Shown here: piece by piece, positions 1 through 7,115 of the stretch
Position numbering within the stretch: position 1 is the first letter of the stretch
Layout: each line of letters opens with the position of its first letter
The notes under the pieces: model-generated
Seen by the model: the letters and a program-made list of their open reading frames with translations, nothing else
Database searches by the model: none
Told to the model about the DNA's origin: nothing
Program-made: the position numbers and the translations under genes
Assembly (NCBI GenBank): GCA_003506895.1
Contig: DNXO01000104.1
Location: 1-18,956, forward strand
Source: Acetobacteraceae bacterium
GTDB lineage: Bacteria; Pseudomonadota; Alphaproteobacteria; Acetobacterales; Acetobacteraceae
Length of the DNA: 18,956 nucleotides
Reading direction: 5' to 3'

Positions 1-215
1 CCCCCCGCCATGACGGTCTCAACCGACGGTGCGTCTATTGAAGCGATTATTTCGTCGCAGGACTTTAGCGTCATCGCCGGGCGTGTCCCGGCCATCTTCG
101 CACGAACCGCCGAAGCGCGGATGGCCGGGACGCGCCCGGCCAGGACGATCGGCCCAGGGCCGGTGATAACGCTGGCCATGCCGGCCAGTCCGATACCGGT
201 GGAAACGCCGTCCAT
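1..215 (-). CDS. Unrecognised open frame running off the window edge, after pheS
   Basis: An ATG lies 2 nt beyond the pheS stop and is preceded by a G-rich stretch that could act as a ribosome binding site. The frame stays open to the window edge (71 codons, beginning MDGVSTGIGLAG). It is not the N-terminus of PheT, the usual next gene. Much of the frame is an interspersed palindrome whose translation gives GRVPAI and MAGTRPAMT, so the frame may be open only because the repeat has no stops. No function can be assigned, and a chance reading frame is as likely as a gene. Confidence 0.2.
   Translation of the reverse strand, partial: MDGVSTGIGLAGMASVITGPGPIVLAGRVPAIRASAVRAKMAGTRPAMTLKSCDEIIASIDAPSVETVMAG
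69..148. repeat. REP-like interspersed palindrome downstream of pheS
   Basis: Left arm at about 76-95 (GCCGGGCGTGTCCCGGCCAT) is the reverse complement of the right arm at 121-140 except for one position. The outer flanks 69-75 and 141-148 pair partly. The loop of about 25 nt holds a smaller match (TTCG...CGAA). Large GC-rich palindromes of this style are common between genes in Acetobacteraceae and Rhodospirillales genomes (from memory, not searched). It is placed to act as a stem at the 3' end of the pheS transcript. Confidence 0.6.
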
Positions 216-217
216 CC

Positions 218-1285
218 TCACACCCCCTCGTGCAGCATGGTGGGGGATAGCGGGTTGAACCCGTAGTGCTTCAGCCAGCGCAGGTCGGATTCGTAGAATG
301 GCCGCAGATCGGCCATGCCGTGCTTCAGCATCGTGACGCGTTCCACGCCCATGCCCCAGGCGAAGCCCTGCCACTCCCGCGGGTCGATGCCGCAATTGGC
401 CAGCACGCGCGGATGCACCATGCCGCTGCCCAGGATTTCCAGCCAGTCGCCACCCCGGCCAAGCTCGCCCGTCCGACGGTTCCAGCCGATATCGACCTCC
501 ATCGAGGGTTCGGTGAACGGGAAGTACGACGACCGGAAGCGCACCGGCAGGTCGGAGATCGCGAAGAACGTGCGAAGGAAGTCGATCAGCACGCCTTTCA
601 GGTGGCCCAGCGTCATGCCGCGATCGATCACCAGCCCCTCGCACTGATGGAACATCGGCGAGTGGGTGGCGTCATGATCGGCGCGATAGGTGCGGCCGGT
701 GACGATGACGCGGATCGGCGGTTCCTGCGACAACATGGTGCGGATTTGGCCGGGGGACGTATGCGTCCGCAGCACTGGCGGCGCCGCGCCATCCCGTGGC
801 GGCAAATAGAACGTATCATGGTCCGCTCGGGCTGGATGATGCGCCGGGATATTCAGCGCGCCGAAGTTGAACCAGTCGCTTTCGACGTCCGGCCCATCGA
901 CAACGGTGCAACCCATGGCGCCGAAGATCGCGGCGATTTCCTCCATGGTGCGGGCGATCGGATGGATCAGGCCGGCATCGCGCGGGCGCGGCGGCAAGGT
1001 GGGGTCGATGCGCTCCGACAGCAGGCGCGCGTCCAGTGCCGCGTCCTCAAGCTGGGTCTTCCGAGCCTCGATCGCCGAGGTCAGCGCGTCCTTCAGGCGG
1101 TTCAGGGCGGCGCCCCGGTCCTTGCGCTGTTCGGGCGGTGTTTTACCCAGATCGCGCAGCATTCCGGTCAGGCTGCCGTTGCGGCCGAGAACCGCGATAC
1201 GCACCGCGTCCCAGGCGCGCAGGTCGGCGGCGTCGGCCAGGGCGGCGTCGGTGGAGGTCTTCAGAGCTGACAGGTCGTCGTTCAT
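218..1285 (-). CDS. pheS: Phenylalanine--tRNA ligase alpha subunit
   Basis: PheS is the catalytic subunit of the cytoplasmic (alpha-beta)2 class II synthetase that charges tRNA-Phe. The 355-residue product is slightly longer than E. coli PheS. The N-terminal ~95 residues are charged and helical, as expected for the tRNA-binding coiled coil. The catalytic core shows GPDVESDWFNFGALNIP, LRTHTSPGQIR, FHQCEGLVID, GSGMVHPRVL and class II motif 3 (GMGVER at residues 311-316). The ATG follows only a weak Shine-Dalgarno. rplT lies 79 bp upstream on the same strand, separated by two hairpins that may be a terminator or attenuator. The partner gene pheT does not start within the 217 bp left downstream, so it lies outside the window or elsewhere. 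Confidence 0.97.
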   Translation of the reverse strand: MNDDLSALKTSTDAALADAADLRAWDAVRIAVLGRNGSLTGMLRDLGKTPPEQRKDRGAALNRLKDALTSAIEARKTQLEDAALDARLLSERIDPTLPPRPRDAGLIHPIARTMEEIAAIFGAMGCTVVDGPDVESDWFNFGALNIPAHHPARADHDTFYLPPRDGAAPPVLRTHTSPGQIRTMLSQEPPIRVIVTGRTYRADHDATHSPMFHQCEGLVIDRGMTLGHLKGVLIDFLRTFFAISDLPVRFRSSYFPFTEPSMEVDIGWNRRTGELGRGGDWLEILGSGMVHPRVLANCGIDPREWQGFAWGMGVERVTMLKHGMADLRPFYESDLRWLKHYGFNPLSPTMLHEGV

Positions 1286-1307
1286 CGTTGAGTCCCGTAC
1301 ACGGAAA

Positions 1308-1360
1308 GGGCCGCCCTGTTCAGGCGGCCCCGGTTCCTTGGTCGCGGTTCAGTCGGAACC
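1308..1360 (-). terminator. Paired hairpins between rplT and pheS (terminator or attenuator)
   Basis: GGGCCGCC (1308-1315) and GGCGGCCC (1323-1330) form a perfect 8-bp stem with a 7-nt loop. Read on the minus strand it is followed by a short T run (CCCTTT), like a modest intrinsic terminator. Just upstream in transcription, 1332-1337 and 1355-1360 (GGTTCC/GGAACC) form a second inverted repeat. The stem ends about 22 nt before the pheS start. In E. coli pheST is attenuated at a similar place, but I see no Phe-rich leader peptide here. Confidence 0.55.
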
Positions 1361-1364
1361 AGCG

Positions 1365-1721
1365 TTAGGCGAGGGCGGCCTGAACCTTCTGCACGATCGC
1401 CGCGAACGATGCGGGGTCGTCATAGGCAATGGCGGCGAGGACCTTGCGGTCCATCTCAATGCCAACCTTCTTCAGGCCGGCGATGAAGACCGAGTAGGTC
1501 AGCCCATGCTCGCGCACTGCCGCGTTGATGCGCTGGATCCAAAGACCGCGGAATTCGCGCTTCTTCACCCGGCGATCGCGGTAGGCGTACTGAAGCGACT
1601 TCTCAAGCCGCTCCCGCGCGATGCGGTAATTGGTGGAGGACCGGCCGACAAAGCCCTTGGATTGCTCAAGGACCTTCTTGTGACGGGCGTGGGTGGTTGT
1701 ACCCCGTTTGACGCGTGCCAT
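1365..1721 (-). CDS. rplT: 50S ribosomal protein L20
   Basis: L20 is a primary rRNA-binding protein needed early in large-subunit assembly, and in several bacteria it represses its own operon. The 118-residue length is standard. Family hallmarks are the basic N-terminus MARVKRGTTTHARHKK, the helix RDRRVKKREFRGLWIQRINAA and the C-terminal stretch GLKKVGIEMDRKVLA. It starts at an ATG preceded by AGGGAGTA. rpmI ends 14 bp upstream and pheS follows 79 bp downstream, giving the usual rpmI-rplT-pheS order. infC, often first in this operon, is absent. Confidence 0.98.
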   Translation of the reverse strand: MARVKRGTTTHARHKKVLEQSKGFVGRSSTNYRIARERLEKSLQYAYRDRRVKKREFRGLWIQRINAAVREHGLTYSVFIAGLKKVGIEMDRKVLAAIAYDDPASFAAIVQKVQAALA

Positions 1722-1735
1722 GTGTGCTTACTCCC

Positions 1736-1939
1736 TTAAGCGATGCCGTAGGGGGCCCACTGCTTGACGGTAATCCCGTCAGCATGGGTCAGCGTCTGGC
1801 TGCCGCGATTGGTACGCTTGGCCTTCTGGCTACGAGCGCTCAGGCAATGGCGCTTCTTGCCGGGGCCGGCGAGAACTTTGCCGGTCGCGGTGATCTTGAA
1901 CCGCTTCTTGACCGACGACTTGGTCTTCATTTTGGGCAT
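1736..1939 (-). CDS. rpmI: 50S ribosomal protein L35
   Basis: This is a 67-residue basic protein starting MPKMKTKSSVKKRFK and carrying the L35 signature GKKRHCLSARSQKAKR. It is a component of the large ribosomal subunit. The ATG at 1939 was chosen because it gives the family N-terminus and sits behind AGGAGA at 7-8 nt; the frame extends upstream, but that part is not L35-like. It is the first gene of the minus-strand operon with rplT and is divergent from an amidohydrolase gene. Its leader contains a stable hairpin (1961-1994). Confidence 0.97.
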   Translation of the reverse strand: MPKMKTKSSVKKRFKITATGKVLAGPGKKRHCLSARSQKAKRTNRGSQTLTHADGITVKQWAPYGIA

Positions 1940-1960
1940 TTTGGTCTCCTTCTGGTTCGC

Positions 1961-1994
1961 GTTTGCCATACCCGGACGGGTAAAATTGGCAAAC
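1961..1994 (-). promoter_or_regulatory. Hairpin in the rpmI-rplT leader
   Basis: GTTTGCCA (1961-1968) pairs perfectly with TGGCAAAC (1987-1994). Inside, ACCC/GGGT (1970-1973 and 1978-1981) form a further stem with a tetraloop, leaving an A-rich bulge at 1982-1986. It lies 22 nt upstream of the rpmI start and just 5' of the Shine-Dalgarno. A bulged stem here is what an autoregulatory r-protein leader could look like, since L20 controls this operon in E. coli and Bacillus. The function is inference; no match to a known leader family was tested. Confidence 0.45.
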
Positions 1995-2120
1995 AGTCGC
2001 GGCCGGGCATGCCCTTCCAGGCCCGGTCTCGCAAACAGGCGCGGGGTATAGCGGCGGCGGCGCTGGCAGGCAAGCGCGGATCGCGATAGGCAGGAGCCAT
2101 AATTATGGAAGGCATCCACC

Positions 2121-3317
2121 ATGTCCGATATCCGCGCCAACGATCCCACCTCCGCCATCCGCGACGCTGTCGCGCGGATCGAGAATCATCTGATCGCCGT
2201 CCGCCGCGACATCCACGCCCACCCGGAACTTGGGTTCGAGGAAGTCCGCACGGCCGGAGTCGTCGCCTCCGAACTCGCGCGCCTGGGTATCCCCTACCAA
2301 ACGGGTATCGGAAAAACCGGGGTGGTCGGGCTGATCGAGGGCGGTCGCCCCGGCAAGGTACTGGCGATCCGGGCGGATATGGACGCACTGCCGATCCAGG
2401 AAACCAGCGATCTGCCATTCGCCAGCACGCTCCCTGGTCTGATGCACGCGTGCGGCCACGACATCCACACGACGACTTTGTTGGGTGTCGCAGCGGTGCT
2501 GAAACAGATGGCCCCGCAACTGGCCGGAACCGTGAAGCTGGTGTTCCAGCCGGCCGAGGAGGGCCTGGGTGGTATGCAGGCGATGATCGACGATGGACTG
2601 ATGACCGGTCCGGATATCGACATGGGCCTGGGCTTCCATAACCACCCAGAAATGCCCGTCGGCACCTTCGGCTACACGCGCGGGCCGGGGCTGGCCGCGT
2701 CGGACCGGTTCGACATCGTCGTTCGCGGCAAGTCCGGCCACGCGGCCTATCCCCACACCGCCATCGATCCGCTGGTCGCGGCGGCGATGCTGGTCGTGCA
2801 ATTGCAGACCGTCGTAACGCGCGAGGTTCGTCCAATTCATCCGGCGGTGGTGACCGTCGGCGCCATCCAGGGTGGCACGACCCATAACATCATCCCCGAT
2901 AGCTGCCTGATCAAAGGCACGGTCCGGACCCTGCACGCGCAGGCGCGCGACGTCGCGGAAGCCGCGATCAAGCGACTCGCCGCGGGCATGCTGGAGGGCA
3001 TGCGCGTTCAGTGCGATATCAATTATCGTCGTGGCACACCTTGCCTGTTGAACGACGATCGCGTGCTGGATCCGTCCGTCGCCGCCGTTCGCGCCCAGTT
3101 CGGCGACGGCTCGATCAGCGCCTTCGATCCCAGCCTCGGCGGCGAGGATTTCGCGCTGATGGCCGAGCGCGTGCCCTCGTTTCAATTGAAAGTGGGGTCC
3201 GGGCGGCCGGGCCGTGCGGACAAGTTGCATAATTCCGCATATCAGCCGGACGAGGCCTGCATCGGTCTGGGTGTGCAGGCGCTGTCACGAGCGGCGCTGA
3301 CGCTGCTGGCGGGGTGA
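2121..3317 (+). CDS. M20 family metal-dependent amidohydrolase (hippurate hydrolase/aminoacylase type)
   Basis: This 398-residue enzyme of the M20D/HipO-AbgB-IAA-hydrolase group hydrolyses N-acyl amino acids or similar amides in the cytoplasm. Visible motifs are RRDIHAHPELGFEE near residue 29, the metal-binding CGHD (111-114), the catalytic QPAEE (143-147), the lid domain with SGHAAYPH, and C-terminal GGEDFALM with the late metal ligand region. The length is typical. The start at 2121 has GGAAGG 8 nt upstream. The substrate cannot be read from sequence; N-acyl amino acid, hippurate or indole-acetyl conjugates are all possible. It is divergent from rpmI and appears monocistronic. GGCGCC repeats at 3373-3392 could form a terminator stem. 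Confidence 0.9.
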   Translation: MSDIRANDPTSAIRDAVARIENHLIAVRRDIHAHPELGFEEVRTAGVVASELARLGIPYQTGIGKTGVVGLIEGGRPGKVLAIRADMDALPIQETSDLPFASTLPGLMHACGHDIHTTTLLGVAAVLKQMAPQLAGTVKLVFQPAEEGLGGMQAMIDDGLMTGPDIDMGLGFHNHPEMPVGTFGYTRGPGLAASDRFDIVVRGKSGHAAYPHTAIDPLVAAAMLVVQLQTVVTREVRPIHPAVVTVGAIQGGTTHNIIPDSCLIKGTVRTLHAQARDVAEAAIKRLAAGMLEGMRVQCDINYRRGTPCLLNDDRVLDPSVAAVRAQFGDGSISAFDPSLGGEDFALMAERVPSFQLKVGSGRPGRADKLHNSAYQPDEACIGLGVQALSRAALTLLAG

Positions 3318-3598
3318 CATCGCGGCGCCGGTCGTTGTTCGATCGTGACTTGTCAAGATCGCTTCATCCACCGGCGCCCTTCCATCGGCGCCATTGAGGC
3401 CCGGTCTGTACGCTGACCGACGTGAATCACGGTGGCCTAACGGCCGGACGCTCATGTGGCGGATATGGTCACTCGCGAACCCGCTGGCGTTTCAGTCCCT
3501 TTGGTAACCTGTCAAAAGGCATGTAAGGAAGACAGGTTGGCGGCCGTTACTTTTGCGGCGAGTGTATCCACGCGTTTTAATGGTGGGAATTGTTGCGC
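3318..3598. other. Intergenic region between amidohydrolase and MarR genes
   Basis: This 281-bp stretch has no convincing ORF. It holds a possible terminator stem just after the amidohydrolase (GGCGCC at 3373-3378 and 3387-3392, loop 8 nt, no T run) and, near its right end, a perfect 8-bp inverted repeat listed separately. The AT-richer part from 3550 to 3590 is where the marR promoter should lie, but no clear -35/-10 pair can be named. Confidence 0.5.
3506..3538. promoter_or_regulatory. Perfect inverted repeat upstream of the MarR gene, candidate operator
   Basis: AACCTGTC (3506-3513) and GACAGGTT (3531-3538) are exact reverse complements, 25 bp apart start to start. They sit 60-93 bp upstream of the marR-like start. 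MarR dimers bind inverted repeats and commonly regulate their own genes, so this is a reasonable operator. The 17-bp spacer is longer than in most MarR sites, so a different regulator or an RNA hairpin is possible. Confidence 0.4.
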
Positions 3599-4102
3599 AT
3601 GAAAAAAACTGGGGAAATCAATGGGGACCTGTCGGCCGAAGTCTTCCAGTTGGAGAATTTTCTGCCCTATCGGCTGTCGGTTGCCGCTGAAACAGTGGCG
3701 CGGCTGATCGCGCGCAATCATCTGGCCGAAATCGGGCTGACGATGCCGGAGTGGCGTCTGGTTGCCGCCGTTGGCCGCTTCGGTGTTCTCTCGCCGACAG
3801 CGGCAGGTGCCTATGCCGCCATGGATAAGGTGAAAGTCAGCCGCGCCGCGGCAAGCCTGGTGGGGCAGGGGCTTTTGCGACAGACCCAGGATCCGAACGA
3901 TGGCCGTGGGCGGCTGTTGCGTCTGACACGAAAAGGCGCGGCCGTTTATGCGGACCTGATACCGACCGCCGATGCGATCGAAGCGACGCTGATGGAAAGT
4001 CTCACCAAGGCCGAGCGCGCGGTCCTGCACAAGGCATTGGCCAAGCTTTCGGCCCATGCCAACGCCATCTTGCAGCCGAATGGGGCGGACGCCGAAGAGT
4101 AG
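3599..4102 (+). CDS. MarR family transcriptional regulator
   Basis: This is a 167-residue winged-helix dimer-type regulator. Residues ~20-45 (FLPYRLSVAAETVARLIARNH) form the first dimerisation helix. They are followed by the WRLVAAVGRFG segment, the recognition helix region KVKVSRAAASLVGQGLL, and the wing QDPNDGRGRLLRLTRKGAAVYADL, which has the conserved DxRxR-like DGRGR turn. The C-terminal helices are those of MarR dimers. ATG at 3599 is preferred; an in-frame TTG at 3590 would add three residues. The RraA-like gene follows 78 bp downstream on the same strand and may be a target. No ligand can be predicted. Confidence 0.88.
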   Translation: MKKTGEINGDLSAEVFQLENFLPYRLSVAAETVARLIARNHLAEIGLTMPEWRLVAAVGRFGVLSPTAAGAYAAMDKVKVSRAAASLVGQGLLRQTQDPNDGRGRLLRLTRKGAAVYADLIPTADAIEATLMESLTKAERAVLHKALAKLSAHANAILQPNGADAEE

Positions 4103-4180
4103 GATTTTGGCCGTTCCATCTTGCGCTGTAGCGGCATTGTCGCGTCAATAGGACACGTCATTAAGGAGATCGGACGTTCC

Positions 4181-4885
4181 ATGACCATCGATTCCGCCAC
4201 GCTCGCAGCCCTCTCCGGGGTCTCGACCGCCACCATCACCACCGTTCTGTTGAAGAAGGGGCTGCGGAACGTCTGGATGCGGGGTACCAAGCCGATCCGC
4301 GCGGGTCAGCCCCGCCTGATTGGCCGGGCCTTCACGCTTCGCTTCGTGCCGGCCCGCGAGGATCTGGCGACCCCCGAATCGTGGTCGTCGCCGATCTCCA
4401 CCCGCGCCGCGATCGAGGCGATGCCGGATGGCTGCATCACCGTCGTTGATGCGATGGGCGTGACCGACGCCGGGATTTTCGGCGACATCCTGTGCGCGCG
4501 CATGGCGAAGAAGGGTGTGGCCGGGTTGGTCACGGACGGCGTTGTCCGCGATCTGGCGGGCGTGCTGGGTACCGGCCTGCCGGTATGGTGCCAGGGTACC
4601 GCGGCCCCGGCGTCCGTCGCCGGCCTGACGTTCGTGAACTGGCAAGAACCGATCGGCTGCGGCGGCGTGGCCGTGTTCCCGGACGATATCATCATGGTCG
4701 ATGACGACGGGGCGGTGGTGATTCCGCAAAAGCTGGTTGCCGACGTTGCCGCGGCCGCGTCCGAGCAGGAGCGGATGGAGGAGTGGATCATGACCCAGGT
4801 CAACGATGGCGCGTCGCTGCCGGGCCTCTATCCCCCCAATGCTGAAAACAAGGCTCGGTATGAGGCATGGAAGGCCGCACGCTAG
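4181..4885 (+). CDS. RraA family protein (4-hydroxy-4-methyl-2-oxoglutarate aldolase-like)
   Basis: This 234-residue protein of the RraA/HMG-aldolase fold resembles the class II pyruvate aldolases that cleave 4-hydroxy-4-methyl-2-oxoglutarate or 4-carboxy-4-hydroxy-2-oxoadipate. The family core is present: GDILCARMAKKG (from residue 101), then DGVVRD (119-124), where Asp and Arg bind substrate and divalent metal, and later DDDGAVVIP. The longer frame from 4121 is rejected because AAGGAG (4163-4168) precedes ATG 4181. The C-terminal ~30 residues (EEWIMTQVNDGASLPGLYPP) are usual in the longer proteobacterial members. It could be an aldolase, an oxaloacetate decarboxylase or a paralogue of unknown substrate; true RraA (RNase E inhibitor) is less likely. 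It is preceded by a MarR gene. Confidence 0.85.
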   Translation: MTIDSATLAALSGVSTATITTVLLKKGLRNVWMRGTKPIRAGQPRLIGRAFTLRFVPAREDLATPESWSSPISTRAAIEAMPDGCITVVDAMGVTDAGIFGDILCARMAKKGVAGLVTDGVVRDLAGVLGTGLPVWCQGTAAPASVAGLTFVNWQEPIGCGGVAVFPDDIIMVDDDGAVVIPQKLVADVAAAASEQERMEEWIMTQVNDGASLPGLYPPNAENKARYEAWKAAR

Positions 4886-4940
4886 CGGCCATACCGGCCC
4901 GGCGAACGGCTGACACAGCGGCACGGCCGCCCACCGCCCT

Positions 4941-5010
4941 GGCGGGCGAAGGCCCGCCATCCACGCCTTGATCTGCCTGACCCAAGGCGTGGATGCCGAC
5001 CTTCGTCGGC
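4941..5010. repeat. Compound repeat of three abutting hairpins
   Basis: Three perfect stems lie end to end with no spacer: GGCGGG/CCCGCC (4941-4946, 4953-4958, loop 6); ATCCACGCCTTG/CAAGGCGTGGAT (4959-4970, 4983-4994, loop 12); and GCCGAC/GTCGGC (4995-5000, 5005-5010, loop 4). A folded single strand would form a three-armed structure. It lies between the convergent RraA-like and holC genes. The layout is that of REP/BIME-type interspersed elements, which RAYT transposases or structure-recognising enzymes can mobilise. Confidence 0.7.
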
Positions 5011-5043
5011 ACGTCGGCACGTCGGCACGTCGGCACGTCGGCA
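5004..5043. repeat. Five tandem copies of the 8-mer CGTCGGCA
   Basis: The unit CGTCGGCA repeats exactly five times (5004, 5012, 5020, 5028 and 5036). The first unit overlaps the right arm of the third hairpin of the adjacent compound repeat, so the tandem array seems to have grown out of that arm. Eight is not a multiple of three and the array lies outside genes. It probably varies in copy number through replication slippage. Confidence 0.85.
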
Positions 5044-5077
5044 TCAGCGCAGGCTGGTAGGCGCGCCCCCCAAACAA

Positions 5078-5518
5078 TCACCCCTGCTTGCGCCAGCCGG
5101 TTTCGGACTGCTGCCAATACGTCAGCGCGTGGCCCTCGCTTTTGGCGCGCTTCCACCGCGTGCGGGCTGCCGCGACCGCCTCGGGATCGTTGCCGTCGAA
5201 CAGGTCGAACACCCGTTCGAACCCGGCCAGCCGATCGGTCTGCGCCCCTTCCACCATGAACAAGTAGCGTGCGCCGTTCAGCGGTTCGGGCTCCGTGCTC
5301 AGCCAGATCGGTTGCAGATCGGGGTCGCCGTCGGCGGCCGTCCCGTGCGGCAGCCATGCCGGCTGTGCCCACAATTCGGTGCTAAGCGCATCCAACCCAG
5401 CCACCGCCGGCCCCAGTACCAACGCACGCTGCCCCGCCCCGAGAGTGCGCGCCAGTAATTGCGGCAACGCTCGGGACAGCGGCGATCGGGTCAGATGGTA
5501 GAACCCGATCTCGCTCAT
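5078..5518 (-). CDS. holC: DNA polymerase III subunit chi
   Basis: HolC is the small clamp-loader accessory that binds SSB and helps primer handoff at the replication fork. The product is 146 residues, close to the usual ~145. It starts MSEIGFYHLTRSPL, as chi proteins do, and has RALVLG near residue 31, LSTEPEPLNGARYLFMVEG in the middle and ERVFDLFDGND (101-111), a conserved chi segment. The ATG at 5518 overlaps the pepA stop by one base (TGATG), implying translational coupling; a longer upstream frame only reflects pepA antiphase. pepA-holC is a conserved pair in Proteobacteria. The gene ends 34 bp from the tandem repeat array. Confidence 0.93.
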   Translation of the reverse strand: MSEIGFYHLTRSPLSRALPQLLARTLGAGQRALVLGPAVAGLDALSTELWAQPAWLPHGTAADGDPDLQPIWLSTEPEPLNGARYLFMVEGAQTDRLAGFERVFDLFDGNDPEAVAAARTRWKRAKSEGHALTYWQQSETGWRKQG

Positions 5519-6999
5519 CAGCTTTCGTAGTTGTCGGCGACGAGACGATCCAGCAGCCGCACGCCGAATGCAGTCGCGCCCTTCGGTGTGACGTGCGCGT
5601 CCTTGGTGCTCCAGGCCATGCCGGCGATATCCAGATGCGCCCAGGGCTTGCCGTTGACGAAGCGCTGGATGAATTGCGCCGCGGTGATGGATCCGCCGGG
5701 CCGGCCACCGACGTTCTTCATGTCGGCGATGTCGGAGCGGATTTGCTTGTCGTACGCTTCGTCCAGCGGCAGGCGCCAGACCCGTTCCCCGGTGGCCTGC
5801 CCGGCTGCGGTTAGTTTCTGGCACAGTGCGTCATCGTTACTGAACAGCCCGGCATATTCGTGACCCAGGCCGATGATGATCGCGCCGGTCAGCGTGGCCA
5901 GGTCGATCATGAACTTCGGATCGTATTTCTGTTGCGCGTACCACATCACGTCGGCCAGCACCAAACGTCCCTCGGCGTCGGTATTGATCACCTCGATCGT
6001 TTGACCGGAGTAACTGGTCACCACGTCGCCGGGCCGCTGGGCGCCGCCGGATGGCATGTTTTCAACAAGGCCCACTAGGCCGATGGCGTCCACTTTGGCC
6101 TTGCGGCCCGCCAGCGCGGCCATCAGGCCGATGACGGTGCCGGCACCGGCCATGTCCCACTTCATGTCTTCCATGCCGCCGGCCGGCTTGATGCTGATGC
6201 CGCCGGTGTCGAAGGTCACGCCCTTGCCGACGAACACGACCGGCTTGTCCTTCTGCTTGCGGGCATTGCCGCTGGCGCCGTTCCAATGCAGCACGACCAT
6301 GCGTGGCTCTTTGATGCTGCCCTGCGACACACCCAGCAGAGCGCCAAACCCAAGTTTGCCCATTTCTTTCGGGCCGAGGATTTCCACCTTTAGTCCAAGT
6401 TCGGCCAGTTTGCGGCAGCGTTCGGCCATTTCCGGCGGATCGAGCACGTTGGGCGGCTCGCTGACCAGATCGCGGGCGATGAACACACCCTTGGCGGTGG
6501 CGTCCAGCGGCTCCCACGCCGCTTTGGCCTTGGGAACTTCGGTGGTCAGCATCGTCAGCTTGGACAGTTTCGGCTTGTCCTCGGGCTTTTCCTTGGTGCG
6601 ATAGCGGTCGAAGCGATAGCTGCGCAGCACGGCACCCAGCGCGACCTCGGCCGCCTGCTGGGCTGTCAGGGCTGTGTTGGCGACCGCGGCGACCGTTTCG
6701 CGCGACAGGTTGGCAACGATGGTGCCGCCGGCTTCCTCGAGAATCTTCTGCGTCGTTTCCGCCGGTTTGCCGAGGCCGACCGCCAGCACGCGGCTGAGGT
6801 TCGCGCCGGGCGCCAGGATCACACACGCCTTGCCCTTGGCGCCTTTGAACTCGGCGACTTCGAACGCGCGGGCGATTGCGCCGCCGGTGGCCTCGTCGAG
6901 TTGCGCCCAAAGGCCCGAGGGCTTCTCGCCCTCGTGAATCAACAGCACGAGCGCGCCGGATTTCGGCAAGGCCGGTTTGGCGAAGGCGATATCGAGCAT
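5518..6999 (-). CDS. pepA: Leucyl aminopeptidase (M17 family)
   Basis: PepA is a cytosolic hexameric di-zinc exopeptidase that removes N-terminal residues from peptides; E. coli PepA also binds DNA in Xer recombination. The product of 493 residues is near the standard length. The N-terminal macro-like domain is followed by the catalytic domain with VGKGVTFDTGGISIKP (Lys 259, Asp 264), the metal ligand Asp 282 in MKWDMAGAG, and the M17 signature NTDAEGRL (339-346). ATG 6999 gives the normal N-terminus MLDIAFAKP and has GGAGA upstream; the 32 extra residues of the longer frame are not family-like. holC is coupled downstream, and tsaC is divergent 116 bp away. Confidence 0.97.
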   Translation of the reverse strand: MLDIAFAKPALPKSGALVLLIHEGEKPSGLWAQLDEATGGAIARAFEVAEFKGAKGKACVILAPGANLSRVLAVGLGKPAETTQKILEEAGGTIVANLSRETVAAVANTALTAQQAAEVALGAVLRSYRFDRYRTKEKPEDKPKLSKLTMLTTEVPKAKAAWEPLDATAKGVFIARDLVSEPPNVLDPPEMAERCRKLAELGLKVEILGPKEMGKLGFGALLGVSQGSIKEPRMVVLHWNGASGNARKQKDKPVVFVGKGVTFDTGGISIKPAGGMEDMKWDMAGAGTVIGLMAALAGRKAKVDAIGLVGLVENMPSGGAQRPGDVVTSYSGQTIEVINTDAEGRLVLADVMWYAQQKYDPKFMIDLATLTGAIIIGLGHEYAGLFSNDDALCQKLTAAGQATGERVWRLPLDEAYDKQIRSDIADMKNVGGRPGGSITAAQFIQRFVNGKPWAHLDIAGMAWSTKDAHVTPKGATAFGVRLLDRLVADNYES

Positions 7000-7115
7000 T
7001 TGGGGAACGTCTCCAGTCGATCGGTTCGTCACAGTAGGGCGGTTTGGCCGGGACGGGAAGCGCGACGGCCGGTCTGCTTTGCCATATCGGGGCAAACTCG
7101 TTATGGCGCGCCATC

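Noticed and set aside
266..1270. 334-codon plus-strand ORF opposite pheS
   Set aside because: It is the antisense shadow of pheS; its translation is His/Arg/Gln-rich and unlike any family.
1927..3230. Long minus-strand ORFs opposite the M20 amidohydrolase
   Set aside because: They are antisense frames kept open by high GC; products are Arg/Pro-rich without motifs, while the plus frame has all M20 motifs.
5004..5043. Tandem 8-mers considered as a CRISPR or iteron array
   Set aside because: The units are contiguous, with no spacers, and there is no cas or replication gene nearby.
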